Shown: positions 8,591-17,560 of the stretch, piece after piece
Position numbering within the stretch: the stretch's first letter is position 1
Layout of the letters: every line of letters begins with the position of its first letter
From: Microbacterium sp. Yaish 1
GTDB taxonomy: Bacteria > Actinomycetota > Actinomycetes > Actinomycetales > Microbacteriaceae
Direction: 5' to 3'
DNA length: 64,000 nt
Assembly (NCBI RefSeq): GCF_002245215.1
Contig: NZ_NPMR01000001.1
Span: forward strand, 620,001 to 684,000
Notes under the pieces: generated by a model
Told to the model about the DNA's origin: nothing
The model's database searches: none
What the model saw: the letters and a program-made list of their open reading frames with translations, nothing else
Position numbers and translations under genes: made by a program

Positions 8591-9447
8591 TTCGCGAGCC
8601 TCTCGGTGAAGACGCGCCGGCCCCAGAGATAGCCGACGGCGGCGAGTGCGAGCAGGTAGAGCACGTGCACGGCGATCATCCCGGCACCGATGTCGGCCCC
8701 GTACGTCGCCGCGCGCCCCAGCTCGGCGCCGTGCCACAGGGGCGAGATCCACGCGATCCACTGCAGGCCGATCGGCAGGGTCTCCACGGGGTAGAACGTG
8801 CCCGAGAAGAGGAACATCGGCATGAAGATGAACCGCTGCACGAGAGCGAACTGCCCCTTGTCGTCCTGGATCGACCCGGCGTACGCCATGAGCGGGATGC
8901 CGAAGGCGATCCCCGCCGCAACGCCCGCGAGGATCGACAGCCACCCCGTGGCGGGATTCGGCACCGCCCCGAAGGGCAGGAGCCAGATGAAGAGATAGTA
9001 GGCGGAGACGGCGACGATCATCCGCGCCGTGGCCCCGATGATGACTCCGTTCGCGATCTGGGGGCTCGACAGTGCCGACGCATTGAACCCGTAGAAGTAG
9101 CGGCGCCACTTGAAGCCCGCCATCACCGGATAGGTCATCTCCTCCGAGGCCACCGCGATCGCGGCGGTGACGAGCAGCGCCGGCGCGACGAACGGCAGAT
9201 ACCCGACCTCCTGCCCGTGAGCGGAGATCGGCGCGGTGATGAGGGCCGCGAGGCCCACCGCGAGCCCGAGCAGATACATGATCGGCTGCCCGACGGCGCC
9301 GACGACGATCGTCCAGCCGTAGGCGCGCATGGCGCGGATCATGTGCTCGGCGACGTACCAGGTGCCGTAGCGCCGGGGCTTGCGCCCTCCGGCGAGCGCC
9401 TCGGCACGCAGTTCGTCGAGCGTGGGATGTGCGGCCTGGGTGCTCAT
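8587..9447 (-). CDS. ABC-2 type permease (DrrB/NodJ-like), first subunit
   Basis: A 286-residue permease with about six membrane helices after a 45-residue cytoplasmic N-terminus ('RRYGTWYVAEHMIR'). It is coupled by 4-bp overlaps to the ATPase gene upstream and to its paralogue downstream, making a three-gene exporter operon. It is a clear homologue of the other permease but diverged throughout, as expected of two halves of one heterodimeric channel. Confidence 0.85.
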   Translation of the reverse strand: MSTQAAHPTLDELRAEALAGGRKPRRYGTWYVAEHMIRAMRAYGWTIVVGAVGQPIMYLLGLAVGLAALITAPISAHGQEVGYLPFVAPALLVTAAIAVASEEMTYPVMAGFKWRRYFYGFNASALSSPQIANGVIIGATARMIVAVSAYYLFIWLLPFGAVPNPATGWLSILAGVAAGIAFGIPLMAYAGSIQDDKGQFALVQRFIFMPMFLFSGTFYPVETLPIGLQWIAWISPLWHGAELGRAATYGADIGAGMIAVHVLYLLALAAVGYLWGRRVFTERLAK

Positions 9448-10385
9448 TCGATCAGCGACCGTCCGGTCAGGCGCAGGAAGACGTCTTCGAGGCTCGAGCG
9501 GCGCACGAGGCTCGTGAGCGGCGTGAGACCCGCCGCGGACACGCGCTCGAGGGCCGCCTCACCGTCGTGCGCGTAGACGAGGATGCGGTCGGGCAGCACC
9601 TCGATGCGATCGCCGATGCCCCGTAGCTGCGCGGCCGCGGACTCGTTGCGGTCGGAGCCGAAGCGCACCTCGAGCACTTCGCGACTCGAGTGCTCGCGGA
9701 TGAGGGAGGCCGGGGTGCCCTCGGCCATGATCCGCCCCTTGTCGACGACGATGAGCCGGTCGCACAGCTGCTCGGCCTCGTCCATGTAGTGGGTCGTGAG
9801 CACGAGCGTCGTGCCGCGCTCCTTCAGCCGGAACAGCCGGTCCCACAGCACGTGGCGGGCCTGCGGGTCGAGGCCCGTCGTCGGCTCGTCGAGCAGCAGG
9901 ATGCGCGGGTCGTTGATGAGGCCGCGCGCGATCGTGAGGCGCCGCTTCATGCCGCCGGACAGCTGATCGACCTTGTTCTTCGCCTTGTCTTCCAGCTGCG
10001 CGAACGCGAGCAGCTCGTCGGCCTTCTCGTGGCAGACCTTGCCCGGCAGACCGAAGTAGCGCCCGTAGATGTAGAGGTTCTCGCGGGCGTTCAGCTCGCC
10101 GTCGAGGTTGTCCTGCTGGGGCACCACCCCGAGCCGGGACCGGATCTCGGGGCCGTAGCGATCGGGATCGAGCCCGAGGATCTGCAGGTCGCCGCCGCTG
10201 CGGGTGGACACCGCACCGATCATCTTCATCGTCGTGGACTTGCCGGCGCCGTTCGGGCCGAGCAGCCCGAAAGACTCGCCCGGCGCCACCTCGAACGACA
10301 GGTCGTCGACGGCGACGAAATCGGGCTTGCCCTTCACGGCGTAGGTCTTGCGCAGCCCACGGGCGGAGATGACGGATTCTGGCAC
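9444..10385 (-). CDS. ABC-2 exporter ATP-binding protein (DrrA/NodI-like)
   Basis: A 313-residue cytoplasmic ATPase that powers the two permeases downstream. It has Walker A 'GPNGAGKST', Q-loop 'VVPQQDNLD', signature 'LSGGMKRRL', Walker B 'ILLLDEPTTGLD' and the H-loop 'LTTHYMDEAEQ'. The about 90-residue C-terminal extension is typical of DrrA-type exporters. The GTG start at 10385 is supported by a leaderless TAGTGT six bases upstream. NodI/DrrA relatives export lipo-oligosaccharides or anthracyclines; the cargo here is not predictable. Confidence 0.9.
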   Translation of the reverse strand: MPESVISARGLRKTYAVKGKPDFVAVDDLSFEVAPGESFGLLGPNGAGKSTTMKMIGAVSTRSGGDLQILGLDPDRYGPEIRSRLGVVPQQDNLDGELNARENLYIYGRYFGLPGKVCHEKADELLAFAQLEDKAKNKVDQLSGGMKRRLTIARGLINDPRILLLDEPTTGLDPQARHVLWDRLFRLKERGTTLVLTTHYMDEAEQLCDRLIVVDKGRIMAEGTPASLIREHSSREVLEVRFGSDRNESAAAQLRGIGDRIEVLPDRILVYAHDGEAALERVSAAGLTPLTSLVRRSSLEDVFLRLTGRSLIE

Positions 10386-10391
10386 GCGACA

Positions 10392-10397
10392 ACACTA
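10392..10397 (-). promoter_or_regulatory. Leaderless -10 element of the ABC-2 exporter operon
   Basis: On the minus strand TAGTGT ends six bases before the GTG at 10385. It is the only promoter-like signal for the three-gene operon. Confidence 0.6.
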
Positions 10398-10447
10398 GCG
10401 ACGACGTCCGACGACGACCGAGGCCGCGGTGCGCGAGAATCGCACGC

Positions 10448-11299
10448 ATGGACCGCATCCTCACCACTGCCGCTGACCTCCGAACCGCCATCGTGGCAGG
10501 CCGCTACCCCGACGGCGGCCCCGTGCGGGTGCTCGACGTCAGGTGGTGGCTCGACCGCCCCGACGGACGCCCCGCGTTCCGTGCGGGCCACATCCCCGGC
10601 GCGCGCTACGCCGACCTCGACACCCAGCTCGCCGAGCACGGCGAGCCGGCGGAGGGCCGGCATCCGCTGCCCTCGCGCGAGACGCTGCAAGCGGCCGTGC
10701 GCGACTGGGGCATCGACGAGGGCGACACCGTCGTCGTCTACGACGACGTCGCCAACCTCGCGAGCGGCCGCGCCTGGTGGGTGCTGCGGGATGCCGGCAT
10801 CGCCGACGTCCGTGTGCTCGACGGCGCCCTGGCCGCCTGGACCGATGCGGGATTCGACCTCGAGGAGGGCGACGCGCCGGCCGTGCGTCCGGGCACCGCG
10901 GTCGTCTCGCCCGGCACGTTGCCCGTGCTCGGGATCGACGACGTCCTCGACCATGCCCGCACCGGACTGCTGCTCGACGCCCGCGCCGGCGAACGGTTCC
11001 GGGGCGAGGTCGAGCCGATGGACCCGCGCGCCGGGCACATCCCGGGCGCGGTGTCCGCGCCGACGACGCAGAACAACGACGAGTCGGGGCGGTTCCGGAG
11101 CCCGGACGAACTGCGCGAACGTTTCGCGGCGCTCGGCGCGGAACCGGGCGCGACGGTCGGCGTCTACTGCGGTTCGGGCGTCAGCGCCGCGCACGAGGCC
11201 ATCGCCCTCAGCCTCGCGGGATATCAGCCGGTGCTCTACCCCGGCTCGTGGAGCCAGTGGTCGCAGCATCCCGATCGGCCGGTCGCGACCGGCGCCTGA
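10448..11299 (+). CDS. sseA: Thiosulfate/3-mercaptopyruvate sulfurtransferase
   Basis: A 283-residue two-domain rhodanese that transfers sulfane sulfur from thiosulfate or mercaptopyruvate to an acceptor. The N-terminal non-catalytic rhodanese domain starts with 'VRVLDVRWWL' and 'GHIPGARYADLDT'. The C-terminal domain repeats this as 'AGHIPGAVSAP' and ends in the active-site loop 'YCGSGVSA' with Cys241. A CGSGV-type loop is more usual in actinobacterial thiosulfate sulfurtransferases than the CGTGVT of mercaptopyruvate enzymes, so the donor is uncertain. Divergent from the ABC exporter. Confidence 0.85.
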   Translation: MDRILTTAADLRTAIVAGRYPDGGPVRVLDVRWWLDRPDGRPAFRAGHIPGARYADLDTQLAEHGEPAEGRHPLPSRETLQAAVRDWGIDEGDTVVVYDDVANLASGRAWWVLRDAGIADVRVLDGALAAWTDAGFDLEEGDAPAVRPGTAVVSPGTLPVLGIDDVLDHARTGLLLDARAGERFRGEVEPMDPRAGHIPGAVSAPTTQNNDESGRFRSPDELRERFAALGAEPGATVGVYCGSGVSAAHEAIALSLAGYQPVLYPGSWSQWSQHPDRPVATGA

Positions 11300-11309
11300 G
11301 CTGCGTCGC

Positions 11310-11315
11310 TAGTCT
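11310..11315 (+). promoter_or_regulatory. Leaderless -10 element of the RraA-like gene
   Basis: TAGTCT ends six bases before the ATG at 11322, only 22 bases downstream of the sseA stop. The gene therefore probably has its own leaderless transcript. Confidence 0.55.
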
Positions 11316-11321
11316 GTCGAC

Positions 11322-11789
11322 ATGACGACCGCGACCGCCGATCTCTACGACGAACGCGGCGAGGAGTTGGACTCTCTTGCCCTGCCGCTGCTCGACCTCG
11401 GTGGTCGAACGGCATTCGACGGCCCCGTCCGCACGATCCGCTGCCATCGCGACAACGCGCTCGTCAAGCGCGTGCTGGCGACCCCGGGCGCCGGGGCGGT
11501 GCTCGTCGTCGACGGCGGCGGGTCGCTCGAGTCGGCGCTCGTGGGTGACCTGATCGCCGCCTCGGCGGTCGAGAACGGGTGGGCGGGCGTCATCGTGAAC
11601 GGGGCGATCCGCGACCGGGCGGCGATCGCCGCTCTCCCCCTCGGGGTCAAGGCCCTCGGCTCGAACCCCCGCAAGAGCGCCAAGGACGGTGTGGGCGAGG
11701 TCGACGTCCCCGTCACGGTCGGGGGCGTCGTCTTCACGCCCGGGCGACACGTCTGGGCCGACGCCGACGGCGTGCTCGTCGAGCGCTGA
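11322..11789 (+). CDS. RraA family protein (4-hydroxy-4-methyl-2-oxoglutarate aldolase fold)
   Basis: A 155-residue member of the RraA family. 'GDLIAASAVENGWAGVIVNGAIRD' (split in the sequence around 70-95) carries the conserved Gly-Asp and Arg-Asp residues that bind metal and pyruvate in the aldolase members. 'LGVKALGSNPRKS' and 'ADADGVLV' are also standard. Some relatives inhibit RNase E and others cleave HMG or oxaloacetate, and length and motifs do not separate the two functions. The gene follows sseA closely. Confidence 0.8.
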   Translation: MTTATADLYDERGEELDSLALPLLDLGGRTAFDGPVRTIRCHRDNALVKRVLATPGAGAVLVVDGGGSLESALVGDLIAASAVENGWAGVIVNGAIRDRAAIAALPLGVKALGSNPRKSAKDGVGEVDVPVTVGGVVFTPGRHVWADADGVLVER

Positions 11790-11893
11790 CGGCCGGGGCC
11801 GCCGGCCGGCCTCCCCCGCACCCACCGCACCCACCGCACTGTGCGGACGAAGTACGGTCGAAGGAGAGAGCTTCGCCGAACCGAGGGGACCGC

Positions 11894-13855
11894 ATGTCCG
11901 ACACCCGCAGCCGCATGCGCGGCGGACGCCGCCGCACCGACGAAGGCCCCCGCGCCCGCCTCTCGCAGCTGCTCCCCTACCTCTTCGAGCACAAGGGCGT
12001 GCTCGTGGCCGTCGCGGTGCTCAGCATCGTCGAAGCGGTCGCCACGCTCGGGCAGCCCCTCGTCGTCGGGCAGGTCATCGAGCGCGTGCAGACGGGCGAC
12101 ACACTCGGCATCCTCGTCTGGGCGCTGGTCATCCTCGTCGTCGTCTCGTCGGCCATCGGCGCTTTCCAGCACTATCTGCTCCAGCGCACCGGCACGGCGG
12201 TCGTGTTCTCGAGCCGCCGCCGGCTCATCGCGCGCCTGCTCCGGCTGCCGATCTCCGAGTTCGACGCGCGGCGGACCGGCGACCTGGTCTCGCGGGTGGG
12301 CACCGACACGACCCTGCTCTACGCCGTGCTCACCCAGGGGCTCGCCGACTCCGTCGGCAACGCGCTCATCTTCGTCGGCGCCATCGTCGCGATGCTCTTC
12401 ATCGACCCGTTGCTGCTGCTGCTCATCGTCATCGTGATCGGAGCGTCGGTCGCCGTCGTGGTGGGTCTCAGCACGCGCATCCGTCGCGCCACGCGCGAGC
12501 AGCAGGAGCGGGTCGGAGAGCTGGCGTCGGGCGTCGAGCGGGCGATCGGGTCGATCCGCACCATTCGCGCCGCCGGAGCCACCGAACGCGAGGAGGCCGC
12601 CGTCACGGGAGCCGCACGCCAGGCGTACGACGCCGGAGTGCGCGTCGCGAAGGCGTCCGCCCTCGTCGTGCCGGTTGCCGGCGTCGCGCTCCAGCTGTCG
12701 CTGCTCGTCGTGCTCGGCGTCGGCGGATACCGGGTGGCATCGGGAGCCATCTCGATCGCGAGCCTCGTGACGTTCGTGATGTTCCTGTTCTTCCTGGTGC
12801 AGCCGCTCGCGTCGTTCCTCGGGGCGATCACGTCGGTCAACCAGGCGCTCGGCGCGCTCGGCCGCATCCAGGAGGTTCTCGACCTGCCCACGGAGGACTC
12901 GACGGATGCGGATGCGGATGCCGCTGCCGGCGTCGCCGTCTCGGGTGACAGCGACGTGGCGATCGAGTTCCGCGACGTCCACTTCCGTTATCCGGAGGCC
13001 GTCGTCGCCGCTCGGCGCTCGGCATCCGACGAAGCGTTGCGCACCCTCGCGGACGCACGCGTCGACACCTCGGCGGTGGCCGCGGTCGCCGAGGGAGCCG
13101 GTGCTCCGGAGAGCGATGCGGGTGCTGCGTCCGTGGCCGCCGCCGCGGCAGCCGGGGAGGCCGCCGCTGCCGAGGGCGACGTGCTCCGGGGCGTGAGCTT
13201 CCGCGTTCCCCGCGGCGCGCGCGTGGCCCTCGTCGGCCCCTCGGGTGCGGGCAAGTCGACGACCCTCGCCCTGATCGAGCGGTTCTACGACGTCACCGGC
13301 GGAGCGGTGCTCGTCGGGGGTGACGACATCCGGTCCCTCCCCCGCGCCGAGCTGCGCGCGCAGCTCGGCTACGTCGAGCAGGACGCCCCCACCCTCGCCG
13401 GCACGATCGCCGACAACCTGCGCCTCGCCTCGCCCGAGGCCACCGACGCCGAGTGCGAGCGCGTGCTGCGCGCCGTCAACCTCGGCGACGTGCTCGAGCG
13501 CAGCGACCTGGGTCTTCAGGCGCCGGTCGGCGAAGCGGGCGTCATGCTCTCGGGCGGCGAGCGTCAGCGCCTCGCGATCGCCCGCGCGCTGCTGGCCGCT
13601 CCCCCGATCCTGCTGCTCGACGAGTCCACGTCATCGCTCGACGGACTCAACGAGCAGCGGATGCGCGAGGCGATCGACGCCGTCGCGACCGGCCGCACTC
13701 TCGTGGTCATCGCCCACCGCCTCTCGACGGTCGTCGACAGCGACGTCATCGTGGTGCTCGACCACGGCCGGGTCGTCGGCCAGGGCACGCACTCCGAGCT
13801 CGTCGCCACGGTCCCCCTGTACCGCGACCTCGCGAAGCACCAGCTGCTGGTCTGA
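11894..13855 (+). CDS. ABC exporter half-transporter with an Ala-rich insertion in its ATPase domain
   Basis: A 653-residue protein with an N-terminal six-helix type IV exporter membrane domain (about 25-315) and a C-terminal ATPase. The ATPase has Walker A 'GPSGAGKST', signature 'LSGGERQRLAIARALL' and Walker B 'ILLLDESTSSLDG' with the catalytic Glu present. It should work as a homodimer. Odd feature: between the A-loop 'FRYPEA' and 'VLRGVSFRV' there is an extra stretch of about 60 residues (about 367-429) made mostly of Ala, Ser, Asp, Glu and Val. The ATG at 11894 is preferred because the upstream part of the open frame overlaps the RraA gene. Confidence 0.85.
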   Translation: MSDTRSRMRGGRRRTDEGPRARLSQLLPYLFEHKGVLVAVAVLSIVEAVATLGQPLVVGQVIERVQTGDTLGILVWALVILVVVSSAIGAFQHYLLQRTGTAVVFSSRRRLIARLLRLPISEFDARRTGDLVSRVGTDTTLLYAVLTQGLADSVGNALIFVGAIVAMLFIDPLLLLLIVIVIGASVAVVVGLSTRIRRATREQQERVGELASGVERAIGSIRTIRAAGATEREEAAVTGAARQAYDAGVRVAKASALVVPVAGVALQLSLLVVLGVGGYRVASGAISIASLVTFVMFLFFLVQPLASFLGAITSVNQALGALGRIQEVLDLPTEDSTDADADAAAGVAVSGDSDVAIEFRDVHFRYPEAVVAARRSASDEALRTLADARVDTSAVAAVAEGAGAPESDAGAASVAAAAAAGEAAAAEGDVLRGVSFRVPRGARVALVGPSGAGKSTTLALIERFYDVTGGAVLVGGDDIRSLPRAELRAQLGYVEQDAPTLAGTIADNLRLASPEATDAECERVLRAVNLGDVLERSDLGLQAPVGEAGVMLSGGERQRLAIARALLAAPPILLLDESTSSLDGLNEQRMREAIDAVATGRTLVVIAHRLSTVVDSDVIVVLDHGRVVGQGTHSELVATVPLYRDLAKHQLLV

Positions 13856-13882
13856 CGCGCTCGCCCCGCGAGCCCGCTCGCC

Positions 13883-13954
13883 CGCGAGAACGCACCGTCG
13901 CCGCGAACGCGCACCCTGTACGGTGCGTTCTCGCGGAGACGGTATGTTCTCGTG
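13883..13954. repeat. 72-bp palindromic element, family A, copy 1
   Basis: Two direct half-sites (GAGAACGCACC and a degenerate GAACGCGCACC) are followed by two inverted ones (GGTGCGTTCTC, GGTATGTTCTC) at offsets 3, 22, 44 and 63. The element lies between the convergent ABC exporter and pckG, 28 and 22 bases from their stop codons, and is likely a bidirectional terminator. Confidence 0.85.
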
Positions 13955-13975
13955 GCGCGGGCGCCGCGGCCGGGG

Positions 13976-15877
13976 TCAGGCGCGATGGCCGAGGCGGTAG
14001 CGGAGGGCCTCGAGCTCGGCGCGCAGGGCCGCGGGCAGCCGGTCGCCGAAGGTGTCGTAGAACTCCTCGGTGAGGTCGGCCTCGCGCAGCCACGACTCCG
14101 TGTCGACCGCGAAGAGCTCATCGAGATCGCGCTGCGGCACCTCGATGCCGTCGAGGTTGAGATCCTCAGTGTGCGGCAGCCGCCCGATCGGGCTGTCGAC
14201 CGCGCCGACCTCGCCGTTGAGGCGCCGGACGATCCAGTCGATCACCCGCGAATTGTCGCCGAACCCGGGCCACAGGAACCGCCCGTCGGCCCCCTTGCGG
14301 AACCAGTTCACCTGGAAGACCCGCGGAGCCCGGTCGAAGCGCAGCTTCTGCCCGACCTTGAGCCAGTGCGCGAAGTAGTCGCCCATGTTGTAGCCGCAGA
14401 ACGGCAGCATCGCGAAGGGGTCGCGGCGCAGCTCGCCGAGCGTCCCCTCCGCCGCCGCCGTGCGCTCCGACGAGATGGTCGAGCCCATGAAGACGCCGTG
14501 CGTCCAGTCGGTCGCCTCGACGACGAGCGGGACGTTCGTCGCCCGGCGTCCGCCGAAGAGGATGGCGTCGAGCGGCACGCCCTCGGCGGCATCCCAATCC
14601 GACGCGATCTGCGGGCACTGGGCGGCACTGACGGTGAAGCGCGAGTTGGGGTGCGCGGCGGGCCGACCCGAATCGGGGGTCCAGGGCTTGCCCTCCCAGT
14701 CGATGAGCTCGGCGGGCGCCTCGTCGGTGAGTCCCTCCCACCAGACGTCGCCGTCGGGACGCAGCGCGACGTTCGTGAAGATCGTGTTGCCCCACAGCGT
14801 CTCGACCGCCGTGACGTTCGTCGATTCGCCGGTGCCCGGGGCGACGCCGAAGAAGCCCGCCTCGGGGTTGATCGCCCACAGCCGGCCGTCGGATCCCGGA
14901 CGCAGCCAGGCGATGTCGTCGCCGAGCGTCTCGACCCGCCATCCGGGGATCGTGGGACGCAGCATCGCGAGGTTCGTCTTGCCGCAGGCCGAGGGGAACG
15001 CCGCGGCCACGTGGTAGGCCTTGCCGGCCGGGTTGATGACCCGGATGAGCAGCATGTGCTCGGCGAGCCAGCCCTCGTCGCGGCCGATCACCGACGCGAT
15101 GCGCAGCGCGAAGCACTTCTTGGCCAGGATGGCGTTGCCGCCGTAGCCCGACCCGAACGACCACACCTCGAGGGTGTCGGGGAAGTGGACGATGTACTTC
15201 TCGTCGTTGCACGGCCACGCGACATCCGCCTCGCCGGGCGCCAGCGGCGCGCCGACCGAGTGGACGGTCTTGACCCAGGGCTTGCCGCCGGCGATCTCCT
15301 CGAGCACAGCTGCACCGACGCGGGTCATGATGCCGATGGATGCCACCGCGTAGGCGCTGTCGGTGACCTGCACGCCGATGTGCGAGAGCGGGCCGCCGAC
15401 CGCTCCCATCGAGAACGGCACGACGTACATGGTGCGCCCGCGCATCGACCCGGCGAACAGGGGTGTGATGGTCGCCCGGATGTCGTCGGGTGCGACCCAG
15501 TTGTTGGTGGGGCCCGCATCCTCCTCGCGCTCTGACGCGATGAAGGTCCGCGCCTCGGTGCGGGCGACGTCGCTCGGGTGCGAGCGGGCGAGGTACGAGC
15601 CGGGCCGCCACTCGGGGTTGAGCTTGATGAGCTTGCCCTCGTCGACCATCTCGCGCAGCAGGGCATCGTTCTCGGCCGCCGAGCCGTCGACCCAGTGGAC
15701 CCGATCGGGCTGCGTGAGCGCGGCGATCTCGTCGACCCACGCGACGAGGTCGGCGAGCGGACCGGATGCCGCCGACGGCCGGGCGCCGAGGTCGGGCCGG
15801 GCGCGGCGGGGCGCGGCGGTGCCCGCGGCGGATGTGCCGGTGACGGCGGGGCGGGTGAAGAGGTCGGCGATGGCCAT
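13976..15877 (-). CDS. pckG: Phosphoenolpyruvate carboxykinase (GTP)
   Basis: A 633-residue gluconeogenic enzyme that converts oxaloacetate and GTP to PEP and CO2. The GTP-type P-loop '[13 protein letters not shown]', the hyper-reactive cysteine in the same motif, 'HVGVQVTDS'-like substrate region and '[12 protein letters not shown]' near the C-terminus identify the GTP rather than ATP family. A 25-residue Ala/Thr/Pro-rich N-terminal extension is slightly longer than usual. GGAGA precedes the ATG. It is transcribed divergently from a RamB-like regulator, which is a plausible controller of acetate/gluconeogenic growth genes. Confidence 0.95.
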   Translation of the reverse strand: MAIADLFTRPAVTGTSAAGTAAPRRARPDLGARPSAASGPLADLVAWVDEIAALTQPDRVHWVDGSAAENDALLREMVDEGKLIKLNPEWRPGSYLARSHPSDVARTEARTFIASEREEDAGPTNNWVAPDDIRATITPLFAGSMRGRTMYVVPFSMGAVGGPLSHIGVQVTDSAYAVASIGIMTRVGAAVLEEIAGGKPWVKTVHSVGAPLAPGEADVAWPCNDEKYIVHFPDTLEVWSFGSGYGGNAILAKKCFALRIASVIGRDEGWLAEHMLLIRVINPAGKAYHVAAAFPSACGKTNLAMLRPTIPGWRVETLGDDIAWLRPGSDGRLWAINPEAGFFGVAPGTGESTNVTAVETLWGNTIFTNVALRPDGDVWWEGLTDEAPAELIDWEGKPWTPDSGRPAAHPNSRFTVSAAQCPQIASDWDAAEGVPLDAILFGGRRATNVPLVVEATDWTHGVFMGSTISSERTAAAEGTLGELRRDPFAMLPFCGYNMGDYFAHWLKVGQKLRFDRAPRVFQVNWFRKGADGRFLWPGFGDNSRVIDWIVRRLNGEVGAVDSPIGRLPHTEDLNLDGIEVPQRDLDELFAVDTESWLREADLTEEFYDTFGDRLPAALRAELEALRYRLGHRA

Positions 15878-15959
15878 GTCGGTCTCCTACGTCGGCGGCG
15901 AGATCGGTGATACCTGACGATTCCAACGCACGAATACCCCGTCTTGCGACGCTCTATGC

Positions 15960-15969
15960 TTTCAAGAAA
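15960..15969. promoter_or_regulatory. Candidate operator between pckG and the RamB-like gene
   Basis: The inverted arms TTTC-AA-GAAA lie in the 118-base divergent intergenic region. They overlap the expected -35 zone of the regulator gene. Binding by the adjacent regulator is an inference, and the site does not match the published Corynebacterium RamB consensus closely. Confidence 0.35.
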
Positions 15970-15983
15970 CCTGATTCTTTCCC

Positions 15984-15989
15984 TATGAT
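15984..15989 (+). promoter_or_regulatory. Leaderless -10 element of the RamB-like regulator
   Basis: TATGAT, a near-perfect -10, ends six bases before the ATG at 15996. Confidence 0.65.
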
Positions 15990-15995
15990 CAAGGA

Positions 15996-17438
15996 ATGGC
16001 CGCATCCGGAATCGAACTCGCGACCCTCGGGCACCGCATCCGTCACCACCGCGTCGCCCGCGGGCTGACACTCGACGAGCTCGGCGCTCAGGTCGGCGTC
16101 GCCGGCAGCCAGCTGAGCCTGATCGAGAACGGTCGTCGCGAGCCGAAGCTGTCGCTGCTGCAGGCGATCGCCTCGGCGACCGGCACCGACGTGACCGACC
16201 TCCTCTCGCCCGAACCGCCGAACCGGCGAGCCGCCCTCGAGCTGGAGCTCGAGCGGGCGCAGGCCAGTTCCGTCTTCCGGCGACTCGGCATCGCACCGGT
16301 GCGCGCGGGCAAGACGATGAGCGACGAAACGCTCGAGTCGATCCTCGGATTGCACCGCGAACTTCAGCGCCGCGAACGCGAGGCGATCGCGACCCCGGAG
16401 GAAGCGCGACGGGCGAACACGGAGCTGCGCCTGCGGATGCGGGAGGTCGCGAACTACCTGCCCGACATCGAGCGCCTCGCCGAGAAGCAGCTGAAGGCGG
16501 CCGGGCACACCTCGGGTGCGCTGACTCATCGCACCGTGAGCATCATGGCCGAGCAGCTGGGGTTCGAGCTGCTGTACGTCGCCGACCTCCCGCACTCCGC
16601 CCGCTCGGTCACCGACCTCGAGAACGGGCGCATCTACCTTCCGCCGGCGTCGATCCCGGGCGGACACGGCCTGCGGTCGATGGCGCTGCAGGCGATGGCG
16701 CACCGCTTGCTCGGCCACACTCCCCCGAGCGACTACGCCGACTTCCTGCAGCAGCGCCTCGAGATCAACTACTACGCCGCGTGCTGCCTCATGCCCGAGA
16801 CGGCCTCGGTCGCGTTCCTGTCCCAGGCGAAGAAGGACCGCAACCTCGCGGTCGAGGACTTCCGCGACGCCTTCGGGGTGACGCACGAGGCAGCCGGGAT
16901 GCGGATGACGAACCTGATGACCCGGCATCTCGGCATCCCGCTGCACTTCCTGCGCGTGGATGGCGCGGGGGCCATCACGCGGGTCTACGAGAACGATGGC
17001 CTGCCGCTGCCGATGGACGTCACCGGCAGCGTCGAGGGCCAGGTCGTGTGCCGCAGGTTCTCGGCCCGGTCGGCGTTCGAGGAGCAGAACCGCACGGTCG
17101 AGCACTACCAGTACACCGACACCCCGGGCGGCACCTTCTGGTGCTCGAGCCAGACCGGGACCACCGCCGAGGGCGAGTTCTCGATCACCGTCGGGGTGCC
17201 GTTCGACGACGCCCGCTGGTTCCGCGGCCGCGAGACGCAGAAGCGGGCGACATCCACGTGCCCCGACGAATCGTGCTGCCGGCGCCCCGACCCCGACCTC
17301 ACGTCGCGATGGGAGGGCAAGGCCTGGCCGAGCGCCCGCGTGCACATGCAGATGTTCTCGCCGCTGCCGCGCGGCAACTTCCCCGGCGTCGACGACGGCG
17401 AGGTCTACGCGTTCCTCGACCGCCACGCCGCCGGCTGA
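15996..17438 (+). CDS. RamB/short-chain fatty acyl regulator family, XRE-type transcription factor
   Basis: A 480-residue regulator with an N-terminal Cro/CI helix-turn-helix (about 9-63, 'TLDELGAQVGVAGSQLSLIENG'). A middle domain of the IrrE/ImmA-peptidase-like type lacks a clear HExxH zinc motif ('AMAHRLLGH'). A C-terminal domain carries a cysteine cluster 'CPDESCC'. RamB and its relatives control acetate, propionate and glyoxylate-cycle genes. Divergence from pckG suggests control of gluconeogenesis here. Length and domain order are standard. Confidence 0.85.
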   Translation: MAASGIELATLGHRIRHHRVARGLTLDELGAQVGVAGSQLSLIENGRREPKLSLLQAIASATGTDVTDLLSPEPPNRRAALELELERAQASSVFRRLGIAPVRAGKTMSDETLESILGLHRELQRREREAIATPEEARRANTELRLRMREVANYLPDIERLAEKQLKAAGHTSGALTHRTVSIMAEQLGFELLYVADLPHSARSVTDLENGRIYLPPASIPGGHGLRSMALQAMAHRLLGHTPPSDYADFLQQRLEINYYAACCLMPETASVAFLSQAKKDRNLAVEDFRDAFGVTHEAAGMRMTNLMTRHLGIPLHFLRVDGAGAITRVYENDGLPLPMDVTGSVEGQVVCRRFSARSAFEEQNRTVEHYQYTDTPGGTFWCSSQTGTTAEGEFSITVGVPFDDARWFRGRETQKRATSTCPDESCCRRPDPDLTSRWEGKAWPSARVHMQMFSPLPRGNFPGVDDGEVYAFLDRHAAG

Positions 17439-17452
17439 CCCGCGGCCGGCGC

Positions 17453-17544
17453 CACAACTCCTCAGATTCACGCCGTCGGCAAGCCGGGCACACGAGGTCG
17501 CGCGGGTTCGTACGGGTGGCCGCGGCGAGTTTGAGGAGTTAGTG
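17453..17544. repeat. 92-bp palindromic intergenic element, family C
   Basis: Left arm CACAACTCCTCAGATTC and right arm GAGTTTGAGGAGTTAGTG pair imperfectly around a 50-base centre. It fills the gap between the convergent RamB-like gene (stop 17438) and the winged-helix gene (stop 17561). Single copy in the window. Confidence 0.6.
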
Positions 17545-17560
17545 CGAGGCGGTCCAGGGC

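Noticed and set aside
13952..15535. Long open frame opposite pckG
   Set aside because: Antisense shadow of a well-conserved gene; no domain and no start signal.
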